64,000 nt of DNA from Chrysopilus asiliformis. Lineage: Eukaryota > Arthropoda > Insecta > Diptera > Rhagionidae. Of this stretch, positions 1 to 9,991 are shown piece after piece. A program made the position numbers and the translations under genes. Location: positions 19,676,530 to 19,740,529 of the forward strand of contig OZ035962.1 of the NCBI GenBank assembly GCA_964034945.1, written 5' to 3'. Every line of letters begins with the position of its first letter. The stretch's first letter is position 1. Below the pieces are notes generated by a model that saw only the letters and a list, made by a program, of their open reading frames with translations, was not told the origin of the DNA and did no database searches.

Positions 1-230
1 AATTTGTAAATTGTATCTCATGATTTTAGAGTGTTTTAAATTTACAAGTTATACTTCCTGTATAATTCGACATCTTTCATAATTGTTTCAAGAATGGTAT
101 TAAAGTAAATTCACATTTCTACTTGCAATACACATTTTTTAAAGGTTATAGTTATCTATTCACATATATTAATTGCGTTGTTATCGATTAAAAAGTTTTA
201 AAAAATTTATACTGTTCAAGAACTTTTTTT

Positions 231-306
231 TTCCAGACAGTAACACTGCGCCCTTACCTCTTCGCGCTCCAGCCTCTACCCACGGGGGGACGGCCTCCGG
301 CTTCGC
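231..306 (+). other. GC-rich patch after a strong splice-acceptor-like sequence
   Basis: A T-run ending TTTTTTCCAG (AG at 235-236) is followed by about 60 unusually GC-rich bases, rich in CTCC, CGCGC and GGGGGG. One frame reads DSNTAPLPLRAPASTHGG then reaches TAA. It might be a short terminal exon, but it lies directly in front of a dispersed SINE-like repeat and may be part of it. Confidence 0.2.
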
Positions 307-410
307 GCTAAAGTAAACTTTAAAATTTCAAAACATAAATAACATTCTTTACAGGTTGAAGGATCATCATCCTCGTCGCAACAGCTCTCGAAGAGCCTGG
401 GCCTCCTCAA

Positions 411-603
411 TTGAGGTTTCATAACAATTTCTTCCCTGCTTCGCACCAACAGTTTTTACATGGATTGCGAACCATGGTCGAATTACAACATTTGTAAGGT
501 TTTTACGTGGCAACCCATCAAAAGCAGAGACCGTGATAAAAATCTACACCGATCATGTCGTTAACACCAAGCGGCAACTATCACTACTCATTTCGTAAAG
601 CAA
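411..603 (+). repeat. Body of a dispersed SINE-like repeat (copy 1, truncated)
   Basis: This segment (TTTCATAACAATT, GATTGCGAACCATG, CATGTCGTTAACACCAA, CGTAAAGCAAG) is closely related to 19151-19335 in the same orientation. The tRNA-like part that continues the other copy is missing here; family-B sequence begins instead at about 604. Confidence 0.55.
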
Positions 604-1165
604 GTTGATTGAAAGGTCCTGTAAGGATACCAAGGACATCCTTTTTCTTATTTTTTCTCGGGAAAATTTACTTTAGAGAGCCTTCCCAAGAAACAATTTG
701 TGACCGTGGCTACAAAAAAACCATCAATTTAGGTTACATTTTGGTTACGTTTTAGATGGTTTTCGAATAAACCCGCCAAAAACGGTTATTTTGAAACCAG
801 CTTCTAAATGGGGGTTTCTGAAACGTTTCTGAAAGGTTACAGAAACCAAATGTGAAACTTTTGAGTTTTATTGCCATTGTTTCAAACACGTTTCTTAACC
901 GGAATGTAACCTCAAATTGTTACTTGGGTTTGAGGTTGCTGATGTTGGAATGTTAAAATTTGAAACGAAAGGTCCTATAAGGACAACGCGAATATCCTGT
1001 TTTCAATGTTTTCGTTTTCAAAGTTGCTAATCCTGAATCTGGCCTGTTTTCAAGGTTGCTAATCCTGAATCTGGCGGTGGAATTTCAAAATTCGAAACGA
1101 GAGATCTTAGGGCTATAACGAAAAGAGCCTTTCTTTTTTTTTCTAGAGGAAATTTCCAGAGTGAA
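604..1165 (+). repeat. Family B dispersed repeat, split by a MITE
   Basis: The diagnostic string GGTCCTGTAAGGATA, followed by a T-rich stretch and CGGGAAAA, appears at about 615-665. It resumes after the MITE at 685-928 with GGTTGCTGATG..GTTAAAA and a second GGTCCTATAAGGACAACGCG near 970. Other copies of the family lie at 5563, 8445, 16890, 24240, 44880, 54650 and 62150. Confidence 0.55.
685..928. mobile_element. 244-bp MITE with CCCAAG..CTTGGG ends (intact copy)
   Basis: Ends are CCCAAGAAACAATTTG and, inverted, CAAATTGTTACTTGGG. Internal text (GGTTACATTTTGGTTACG, GAAACCAGCTTCTAAATG, CGGAATGTAACCTC) matches, in inverted orientation, the interrupted copy at 38735-39845. No coding content. Confidence 0.75.
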
Positions 1166-1457
1166 TTTTTGGATCGGAGATTTCAAACCTCCGGAAGGTA
1201 CTGTAGAGATAACGTACTGTAAAGATAATGTATTTTTCCCCCAAAGATGTGCAAAAGGAGGACTTTGAGGTCGCCGAGTATGACTCGGTCGTTGTGGTAC
1301 TTAAATACAATAATTCCGACTGAAATCGCAGTATGGTTACATATAAAGGGTGATCCCATTGGAGGTACTTTTTCCAATAGGGTTGTTTTGACAGTTCTTA
1401 TGTGTCAACTGGCTTGTCTATATGACATTTGTGTTCAATATTCAGTGCCATTTTATC

Positions 1458-3450
1458 ATGAATAGACTTACGTGTGAACAACACTCAGAAAAATTGAGGC
1501 TAACTCGACGACCTACATACGGCGTAATTGGCCTCGGGCAGGCGCGCGTTCGCCTGCATGTGGGCAAGTAAAACTGAGTTGACCTGTGGTCGGAGAAATT
1601 CTGAAATTAAGCCACCAGCAGGTGAAGTAGGGCATTGGGAGCTGCACGAGTGTACCTTAGATAGGTTAACTCTGACCGCTAGCTGGCTTACAGAAACCTC
1701 TGTAAGGTCAGAGTTAACCTGACAAAAAGTTGACCTGAACATTTTTCTGAGTGAAGGTTTACTAATTGTGGAAACTTATTTCCAAAATCACTGCTCAGTT
1801 AGGAATTGTTATAGAGATCTTCGTCCACATTTTGATCGTCATAATCGTCCCACTAAACACACTATTCGTGAAATCATCACCAAATTTCGAACTAATTTTA
1901 CACTATTAGACATTCATCCATCAACCAAAGTGCGTACAGCCCGTAGTAATGAGAATATTACTGCAGTACCCAAATAGCATTTTAGGTAGCAAATATGATG
2001 TTTATCCCCATAGTTCGTCACCATGCAGATCACGGCGATAAGCAATTTATGTAGAAAACACGTCCTTAGTCGTGCGTATGAGACGCGCAACGACACACAT
2101 AGTGGGGAACACTTTTCTGCGGTTTGCTACGTCGCAAATATAACGACAGGGACATAATTAGTAGCCTCATGCGCGAGCGTCATCTGACGTGCATATCACA
2201 CAATTACACAAATCATCGAGCGGGTTTTCTTTCTCCCTCGAATTCTTACTTAGCTTGGGTGAGTCAACAGAGATGAACAATACAAACGTAAACAGAAACG
2301 AACAAGAAAAATCTAATGGCGATAAATTAATGGAAACTTTTTGTGGAGTATTATTTTATAATGGACTTTTCTTCCGATTGCATGTCGTGATTTTAATTGC
2401 CATTAAAATTTTTCGGCAATATTGGATCTGAAATTTAAACAAATTTTAATGGGCCATCAAATTATTTAGTTTTTAATGAAAAATTTCTTTAATTTTATTT
2501 TACCGGTCAAATTTATTTTTTCTTTTGCAATAAAATTTTGATGCCAATAAAATTGCGCTGTTTCAAAAATGTCTGCTATCCACTTTTTATGCAATATCCT
2601 TCAGTCATTCGCCTGAAATAAGAAATTTAATTCTCGAAACGTAATCGTTTTCATCAAATGTCAATGGGAAATATGGCGGCTGAAGGCATCAATTTTTTTT
2701 TGGTGTTTCTCAGACGGGGAGCTTTAATGAAACTTTAGTGGTAGCAGTTTCGTCACTTTTTCCATCACACGCTTCTTCAAAATTAAACTGACGTTCAGGC
2801 TCCACAGCCAATCACTATTTCGGCCCGAAAACCATCAAATGCTGCTCTATCGCCGCAGGATTTTCATGAAGCGAATGTTGCCCCAAAGATCGTGCTCGTC
2901 ACTTCTTTCGCTTCTTTTACGCGGATGTGAATTATAGGTGTAAATTTTTAATCCCGATTGTGTAAATTTCTACTCTTTCAAGTCGCAAAGAACAAATCTC
3001 ATGTTCCCGTACTTTTCGATGCTGTTTGGGTAGCATCATCATTTCTTTAAAAATGCGGAAGGAGTGCGTGTTACTGCCAATGGAGCTCGCTACAGAGCAA
3101 TGAGCAATGAGTTTTTGTTGCCAAAAATTCAAGATATTGGTGTAGCTGACTTGTGGTTTCAACAGGATGGCGCTACATGTCATACAGCTAACGATACAAT
3201 CGCTTTATTGAGGGAAACGTTCGATGAAAACATCATCTTAAGAAATGGTCCTGTTAATTGGCCATCGAGATCTTGTGATATGACACCATTGGATTACTTT
3301 CTGTGGAGATTTGTGAAATCTCTTGTTTACGTCGATAAACCCGGAACGATTACAGCTTTGGAAGCAAACATAACCCGTGCTATTCGTGAAATACCGACCG
3401 ATATGCTTGAAAGAGTGGTCGAAAATTGGACCCACAGAATGGACCATTAG
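1458..3450 (+). pseudogene. Broken Tc1/mariner-type transposase
   Basis: An ATG at 1458 begins MNRLTCEQ; the frame is cut by a MITE (1482-1753) and resumes at 1756 as GLLIVETYFQNHCSVRNCYR, an N-terminal helix-turn-helix followed by TIREIITKFRTNFTLLDI, then a stop at 1975. The C-terminal part (3064-3450) holds WFQQDGATCHTA with the second catalytic Asp, then about 36 residues later SCDMTPLDYFLW with the third acidic residue, and the usual tail ALEANITRAIREIPTDML..VVENWTHR. The first catalytic Asp region is not intact between them. Such proteins cut and paste DNA at TA; this copy cannot work because of the insertion, stops and lost middle. Confidence 0.85.
1482..1753. mobile_element. 272-bp CACT-ended MITE (copy 1), inside the mariner transposase
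   Basis: Ends are CACTCAGAAAAATT and ATTTTTCTGAGTG, inverted. It is flanked by AA on both sides (1480-1481, 1754-1755); removing it plus one AA restores the transposase reading E-Q-G-L-L-I-V-E. It is more GC-rich than its surroundings and holds repeated GGTCA/TGACC and GTTAAC motifs. The inverted copy at 5191-5462 is the same length. CACT ends and a 2-bp duplication suggest a CACTA-like (CMC) origin, which is an inference. Confidence 0.85.
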
Positions 3451-4729
3451 TCGTGGCCACATTTGAAGGAAATTATTTTTAAACATTAAATGGCATGAAC
3501 CAAACTAACAACTTAAAAAGAGATCTTCCTCAATATATTAATTATTATGTGTTTTATTTTAAAAAAATAGGAAGCTCTTATTGGATCACCCTTTAGTATT
3601 CACAAGTAATTAATTAACAATTTAAATCGATGTAAATTACGCTAACAACACTGGTCAATAGAAATTCCACTTGATCAAAAAGAATTTGAGCAGTTCACAG
3701 TTTTTCTAGTTTTTCATATGAGTTCTAGAGGAGGATTTTTTTAACGCAACTTGTATGTAGCGAATAAATAAAAAATCATAATTTAGGAACAAAAAATGTC
3801 CTTAATTAGTCAATTATAGTAAACTAAAAGCGTCACATTTAATTCTTGTTTGAGTAAAATTTCAAAGTTACTAAAAGACCGCAAAGAGAAAGTGGTTTTA
3901 TTTTTCAAATGAAATTTGAAATCTAGTTTTTGTAACTTTAACTTTTAAAATGAGATCCTTTTTTAATTATTAAACAAATGTATGAACAGTTCATTTCGAG
4001 TGTGAGTAATTTGCTGAAGTTTTGTGAGTTTTTAAAACCTCATATTCGTATTTGTTGCAACTTTCAGTGAGTTTTTGTTCATTTACAACTTGCGACATAT
4101 GCACACGTGAACACTACAAAATATTTGTTGCATGCCTGTCGCCAGAGATAAATAAATTTCCCTTCATGGTATAGGGAATTTGTCTAACCCTAGGAAAAAT
4201 GTACAATGTTGAAACTTCACCACGGATTTTCGTTGTAATTTCGCTAAGTAAGTATGAGAAAGGTGAAAATAAGGGCTCATCGTTGTTTCATCTCTCTACT
4301 CATTATTTGCACTTGTATTTGTGTTTATGTTGTTGTTTGATTGATGTTTTACTTTGGCATAGTAAAAGTGATAAATGAGCTTTTAAATTATGTCAACATA
4401 TCCTTTGTGTTCGCATCTTGTTTAGTTATTCGCTGTTAACTTTTGATGTTCCAACATGGTTTTGTTTCAAATATTTTTTTTATATTCATGTAGTTATGAG
4501 TTTGTATAATCCGCCCAGTTTGTGTGCTATGCGGATGAGTTGGAAATATAGCGATTGAACGCTTTAAAGCATAAACTTGAAAATTTTGTTTTGGACTTAC
4601 ATATGTTTCAAGCATTCGAATGTGCCAGTGCTATGGTGAAATTTTTTTAATTTTTTTTATTCTTTACTCTTGCTTAGTGCTTATAATTGATCGGTGACAC
4701 GGAAAAAACTAACGACTATCATTACTTTT

Positions 4730-5112
4730 TTAACACGTTAAGCGCCACGTGCCCACCGGTGGTCATTCTTTGAATTACACAGTAGACCGCGTTCTTATGA
4801 GCGGGTATTTCTTGGATGACATTCTGGAACCAACATTTTTTTTAATTTTTTTTATTGATTTATTGCAAATACTACCAATTGGAAGTAAAACAGGTTTACA
4901 TCCTGGGATCAAACTTAATATTTCTCAAAGCTAAATATATGTAAAAGTTTCCCACTGGTGGTCACGATGTCTCGAAATGAAACAAGTAGTGTGTCCACGG
5001 GTGGTCTCGTTGTCCCACCATCGACATCGAAAAATGCCCACCGGTGGTTACTTGGTCCTCTGTTGGAAAATTAAAATGCTCACAGGTGGGCACATGGCGG
5101 TCAACGTTTTAA
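4730..5112. mobile_element. 383-bp TTAA-type foldback element with CCACCGGTGG motif array
   Basis: It starts TTAACACGTTAAGCGCCACG and ends, inverted, with TGGCGGTCAACGTTTTAA, so TTAA bounds both ends as in piggyBac-like elements. Five palindromic motifs resembling CCACcGGTGG recur at about 4754, 4951, 4993, 5039 and 5081. No transposase is present. Confidence 0.7.
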
Positions 5113-5190
5113 CCGGCTTCCAAAAAGTAAAAGGTTCTCAATTCGACTCCTATGTATTTTTTTATGTATGTCCACCCATAACTTTTTACT

Positions 5191-5462
5191 CACTCAGAAA
5201 AATGTCCAGGTCAACTTTTTGTCAGGTTAACTCTGACCTTACAGACGTTTCTGTAAGCAAGCTAGCGGTCAGAGTTAACCTATCTAAGGTCAACTCGTGC
5301 AGCTCCCAATGCCCTACTTCACCTGCTGGTGGCTTAATTTCAGAATTTCTCCGACCACAGGTCAACTCAGTTTTACTTGCCCACATGCAAGCGAACGCGC
5401 GCCTGCCCGAGGCCAATTGCGCCGTATGTAGGTCGTCGAGTTAGCCTCAAGTTTTCTGAGTG
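5191..5462. mobile_element. 272-bp CACT-ended MITE (copy 2, inverted)
   Basis: It is the same length as 1482-1753 and nearly identical in inverted orientation, with CT duplicated at both flanks (5189-5190, 5463-5464). Open frames inside are by-products of its GC-richer sequence. Confidence 0.85.
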
Positions 5463-5562
5463 CTGGGTTGACCGCTTTTGGACATTTCAAAGAGAAAGTT
5501 GTAGAGAAAGTTCCTGGTCGAGTGCCGCTGTTTTTGTGTCTCAGACTTCGGTTCTGGCATCA

Positions 5563-5870
5563 AAAAGTCCGTAAGGATAACGGAAGGTCCTGTAAGCATA
5601 ACGTGATTATCCTTTTCCTTAAATTTCCCGGAAAAATCCAATATTGAGCTTTTTGGAGCCGCTGAATCCGATTCTGGCATTAAAAAGTTTGTAAGGATAA
5701 CCTAAAGTCCTGTAAGGATGACGCGATTATCATTTTCCTCAAATTTTTCCGGGAAAAATCTCATCTGGAGATTTTTGGGATTACTGAATCCGGTTCTGGA
5801 GTTAAGATTCTGTAAAGAGAACTCAAAGGCGGGAAGGACATAATTAGAAAGACAGAGCAGATTTTGGATT
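5563..5870 (+). repeat. Family B dispersed repeat
   Basis: Two tandem-like repeats of 'AAAAAGTyyGTAAGGATAAC..AAGGTCCTGTAAG..' are each followed by a T/C-rich stretch, CGGGAAAAATC, GAGNTTTTTGG and a 'CTGAATCCGATTCTGG' string. A third partial unit is at about 5740-5815. Non-coding. Confidence 0.6.
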
Positions 5871-5872
5871 TT

Positions 5873-6155
5873 TAGTTACATTAATCAAACACAAAATGAT
5901 TAAAAAAAATAAAAATGACTAATAAGATTAAAAAAAATCAAATTTTCTTTAAAAGATTTTATTTAAAAAAGCACTAAAAACGGAAAAAATATGTTTTTAT
6001 GCGCTTTGTGTCAGAAAAAAGTGAGATAAACGCTAAAAATAAAATAAAATGAGTATTTTTCTCACTTTTATTTCTGACACACAGCGCCCAAATTTTTTTT
6101 TCTCCTTTCTAGTGCATTTTTTTAAATAAAAGGTTTTTTAAAAAAAAATCGATTT
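5873..6155. repeat. AT-rich foldback element F (copy 1)
   Basis: Arms are GTGTCAGAAAAAAGTGAGATAAA and its inverse TTTCTCACTTTTATTTCTGACACAC, around a short A-rich loop. Outer arms carry AAAAGC..TTTTTT and 'attaatcaaacacaaaatgatt'. Related copies are at 9531, 43446/44603, 44660 and 63480. Confidence 0.65.
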
Positions 6156-8048
6156 CATTCACATATGCAAGTTTTAGCAAGACCTGAGAGTTACGCTTCG
6201 CGTGGTTTACTAGTTAATAGATTTTGGTTGCAAACTGGCGATATGCAACAATCATCCTTTGCAATAGACCGAATTGTAAAAAAAGTGACTTACCAGGCAG
6301 GTAAAAAAAAGTCGAATATCAAATGTCGTCAAAATTCAAAGGACACAAGTTTTTGAATGAATCCCACAAAACATCAGTTTACACATATTTCTGCACGGTA
6401 ACGTATGTAAATGTTACACAACAAATTTGTATGGTTGATTAAAAACTATTTCCATTAAAAAGGTTCCTATTGTAAATTTTGTTAATGACTTTTCTGTCAG
6501 AGGTTATCATAATGACAAATGGCCAAATATGATAAATTGCTATCTAAGACCGCACCTGCATGGGACAGTAAAAGCGTATTATCCTATCTTCAAACAAACT
6601 ATGAAAATCGTTGCATAATAAACATAAAGATCCCCAAAGTCTTGTTTTCCGCTTAGTAAGATTATTAAGTTGCTATCAAAAAGGCACTTTGCGTGCTATT
6701 TTCATGTGTCGTTTTTCTCTTTGATCATTACGAAATTCATTAAGAATTAAATTAATTTATTATTCATGGGTTCAAATAGAAAAATCCCTCAAAATATAAG
6801 TCCAAAATACGGAGTTTATTTTTCACAGACAGTTGATATTTTTAACTTCATTTCCCTTAGGATAAAAAATTAAACTATGTATATATTTGACCTTTGAATC
6901 ATTTTTTATTTGTTGTAAAGCTTAAATCATGCCCATTAAATCTCATTTTATGTAAAGTTTCGTTACTAAATGCAGTTAATAAAATTGGCCGATCTGGATA
7001 AGGATTAACACATCGTTCCGGTGATACCAAAAAGATGTGACCATTTATGACATTGAGACCAACATTGCGTGACACTTGATTTATTAATTTTATTAGACGT
7101 TGTTGTGTTTTGTTTTAGTCTACATTTTTGCTGGTCGCTTTTTCTTCCTTTTTGCACACGACATAATTTACTTTGTTAGGACAAAACGAAGGAAGTAAAT
7201 TCCCTTAACAAGGACCCAAACGAAAATTAGGTTAGTGTGAGTGACAAGAAAACAACCAGAAAAAATGGTTAATGTCCGTTTCGATTAAAACTTACCTCTG
7301 TATTACTCTATGTGGGGTTATTTGTCGCGGTCCTTGATTTAAGGCGTATGAGGTTAACGATTATTTATTGAATTTTTATTTAAATCCAGAGAAAGAAAGA
7401 AAAAAATTGAAGAAATTGTAATTTTATGCAAAGTGTACAAAAAAAAACCAATTTTCCCAGAAACTTTTATCGAGTTACCTGTTATTTATATTTTTTTGAA
7501 ATGAAATAACCAAAATCGATTTTCATTATTTTATATGAAGTTTAACAGATTATCGAACAATTTACTGTTGACAATATTAAAAATTAATTTTTAATGAAAA
7601 TAGGTACTAAAGTATGCAATATCAACAACATTAAATATGAATTCGCTTGTATGGAAAGTGCATAATCTTGTTTACTCGTCATATGCGTAAATATTCATAT
7701 TCGGTATTAATTGTTACTTAAAAACACATAAAAATATTTCTTTGACATGTTCAAAATAAATCCCTCAATTAAATATGTTTTTTTTTTCACCAGAGACAGC
7801 ACTTTTTCTACAAAGGTATTTATGAACATGCGATGATTTAAAAATATTTCTGTTTTAAACAATCCGATATCGATTTTTTTCTGTTTGCAGTAAATCAAAA
7901 GGCTTTTAATAATAAAATAAGGGATTATAGTCATTACAGGCAAGAAGAGTATCTACTCATTTATTTTGAAAAATACATCACAAAACTTTGCTATGCAGTA
8001 TTTAGTTTCGAAAAAAAAAACATGTAAAAAATAATATTTTTTCAAATA
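6156..8048. other. Unassigned AT-rich DNA
   Basis: I see no coding exon, RNA gene or clear repeat boundary here. Short ORFs have no recognisable content. Confidence 0.5.
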
Positions 8049-8273
8049 CAGTAATCCTTTCAACTGCGCGGTTTCTAACTGCGCGGTTTCGCAACTGCAC
8101 GGTTTAGTTTTTAATACAAAAATTTCAAACAGCGCGGTTTTTTTTATAATTTTCGTTTAAAAAACGTGTTTCTCATCCCAAAATTTCATACAAAGTAGGG
8201 TTCACAGTGCGCGGTTTCGGTTTGCGCGCTCTTTTTGTGGAACGTATCTACCGCGCAGTTGGAGGGATTACCG
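8049..8273. mobile_element. 225-bp Tigger/pogo-like MITE with iterated AACTGCGCGGTTT motif
   Basis: TA flanks both ends (8047-8048, 8274-8275). The left end CAGTAATCC is the inverse of GGATTACCG with one difference. Inside, AACTGCGCGGTTTC-like motifs repeat on the left (about 8062, 8077, 8093, 8130) and occur inverted at the right (ACCGCGCAGTT). CAGT-type ends with TA targets fit pogo/Tigger non-autonomous elements. Confidence 0.75.
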
Positions 8274-8444
8274 TATCTCGAGAATCGTTAAAGATACGTA
8301 AAAACCGACAAAGGAGAAAAACTCCCAGTACGCTAGCTATATTTTTCTGTTACTCCAAGTTAACAGTATTTGATATCTAAAATTATAACAGTTAATTTAT
8401 TTTTTATTTTTACCACTTTAATTTTTTTAATTCGGTCTCTTTTT

Positions 8445-8935
8445 AAAAGCTTTTATTTAGCTTGCCTTCGTATCTGTTTGTCTGTTTTCTTATTTATCTG
8501 TCAGGGTCAAAACTTGCAATCTAATTTTGACCCACTTCCACTCATCCGATTGACTTGAAATTTTGCACACATACGTAGGTCCGATGACAATACAATATTT
8601 GCACTACTTCTTCCTTGTAAGGTTAACGGAAGGTCCTGTAAGTATAACGTGAATATCCTTTTTCTTAAATTTTCCAGAAAAATCTGGGGGTTTTTGGGGT
8701 CGCTGAATCCGATTTTCACATTAAAAAGTCTGTAAGGATAACGGAAGGTCCTGTTAGGGTAAAGTGATTATCGTTTTCCCCAAATTTTTCTGGGAAAAAT
8801 CTTATCTGGAGGTTTTTGGGATTAATGAATCCGATTCTGGAGTTAAAAAGTCCGTAAAAATATCTCAAGAACGTCAAGGATATATATTCGAAGACTAAAA
8901 AGTATAGATAAGCGTGGAGAAATGGAAACGTCATT
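8445..8935 (+). repeat. Family B dispersed repeat, longer copy
   Basis: It begins with TTAGCTTGCCTTCGTATCTG and a GTCTGTTTTCTTATTTATCTGTC stretch, then 'CAATCTAATTTTGACCCACTT', 'GACTTGAAATTTTGCACAC', followed by two AAGGATAACG/GGTCCTGT units. The same order appears at 62150-62740 and inverted at 24240-24545, defining a roughly 450-bp family. Its layout, a short GTCT-type run beside a conserved 'GACTTGAAATTTTG' block, resembles dipteran mini-me elements. Confidence 0.6.
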
Positions 8936-8944
8936 TTGGATTTT

Positions 8945-9530
8945 TATACCCGTATGGTGAAACCAAAGGGTATATTAACTTTGCCTTACCGTTTGTAACG
9001 CCAAGATCCCGTCATCGCACAAAAAAATGAATTACACCAGTGTGTTTAGAATGATAAAAAAAAATGAATTTTGCATCTCCGTCCGTCTGTCTGTCCGTCT
9101 GTCCGTCTGTCTGTCCCTCTGTCCGTCTGTCCGTCTGTCTGTCTGTGGCGCGGATTGCGGGCGCACGGATTGAGCTAGAGACTTGAAATTTTGGGCAGAT
9201 CCGTTTTTCGTAAAGTGTGAGGCTAAGTTCGTTAATGGGCAAAAATGGACCATTAGGGGGGGTACCCCCCATATGAACGAAAACGGTTTTTGTGAATATC
9301 TCAAAAACAGTGCATCTTATCAAAAAAGTACAAGAACAAAAGTTATTTAGGATATGATTCTACATAAAACTCCCATACATCAAAATCCGATTGGAATAAA
9401 TTTTAAAAAATCTTATTGGAAAGTTTGACTTCAAAGTGGAATTTTGGTACAACTGTTCGAATTTTGATACGAATATCACCATTCGGGTCTCCAATGATTG
9501 CCAGATTGGCAATTATAGCTTTTGTTATGT
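8945..9530 (+). mobile_element. Family A element with (GTCY)n run, copy 1 (long)
   Basis: It starts TATACCCGTATGGTGAAACC and ends GCAATTATAGCTTTTGTTATG. A tetranucleotide run of GTCC/GTCT occupies about 9078-9146, followed by GGCGCGGATTGCGGGCGCAC and 'TGAGCTAGAGACTTGAAATT'. It is nearly identical over its whole length to 45661-46224. Partial copies are at 15358, 22588 and 63007. This matches the known dipteran mini-me/DINE-1 type, thought to be Helitron-related. Open frames across the run are artefacts. Confidence 0.75.
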
Positions 9531-9775
9531 TTAGTAATATTAATCAAATACAAAATGATTAAAAAAAACATTAAAAAGGAAAAAAATAAGTTTTTTGGCG
9601 CTTTGTGTCACAAATAAAAGCGAGATAAAAGTATATAAAATAAAATTAAATAAATATTTATCTCACTTTTATTTCTGACACACAGCGCACAAAAAAATAT
9701 CTTTAAAGTGCTATTAAACAAAAAAAAGTGTTTTTTTTTAAATTTATTAAACTTTTTTCTTTCTGATCGGACAGT
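9531..9775. repeat. AT-rich foldback element F (copy 2)
   Basis: It shares 'attaatcaaatacaaaatg' with copy 1 at 5873. Arms GTGTCACAAATAAAAGCG and the inverse CTTTTATTTCTGACACACAGC lie at about 9604-9690. It directly abuts a family A element. Confidence 0.65.
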
Positions 9776-9868
9776 TTCTATATTTTTCGTGCAAAAATTG
9801 TGCTGATAAGTGCTACCATTTTTGTATGATGGAGTCCAAAAATTTCAGGCGTATTCATTTATTTATTT

Positions 9869-9991
9869 TTTTTTATGGTTTCAGCCAGAGCTTAGGGAAA
9901 GACCCTTTAATGCCGAAGCACAGCTCAGGATGGTCGGAAGAACGAAAGGAGTAGTCGGTTTATGTTCTCCTTGAACTTCTGCAGGTTATTC
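9869..9991 (-). mobile_element. 3' end of a non-LTR retrotransposon (LINE), copy 1
   Basis: On the minus strand the last codons read NLQKFKENINRLLLSFFRPS and stop, then GAGCTGTGCTTCGGCATTAA and a 3' tail CCCTAAGCTCTGGCTGAAAC ending in A-rich sequence. The C-terminal motif and tail match 52746-52885 on the plus strand. Everything 5' of this is missing or unrecognisable, as is normal for dead-on-arrival LINE copies. Confidence 0.65.

Larger units (their letters stand above)
1346..3593 (+). mobile_element. Tc1/mariner-superfamily transposon, defective
   Basis: Terminal inverted repeats AAGGGTGATCC (from 1346) and GGATCACCCTT (ending 3593) are each flanked by TA (1344-1345, 3594-3595), the hallmark target duplication of this superfamily. 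Inside lie an N-terminal DNA-binding fragment and a C-terminal DDE fragment of one transposase. A 272-bp MITE is inserted at 1482-1753. The stretch 1980-3060 is largely decayed; some of it reads as degraded transposase and the rest could be further insertion. Confidence 0.85.

Noticed and set aside
5222..5444. Paired ORFs inside the 272-bp element (also 1500-1742)
   Set aside because: Both copies carry the same open frames because they are copies of one GC-richer MITE; no transposase motif.
9012..9323. ORFs with TDRQTDRRTDGQ peptides (also at 15367, 45729, 53687 and 22763)
   Set aside because: Translations of GTCY/GACR tetranucleotide runs in dispersed elements, not genes.
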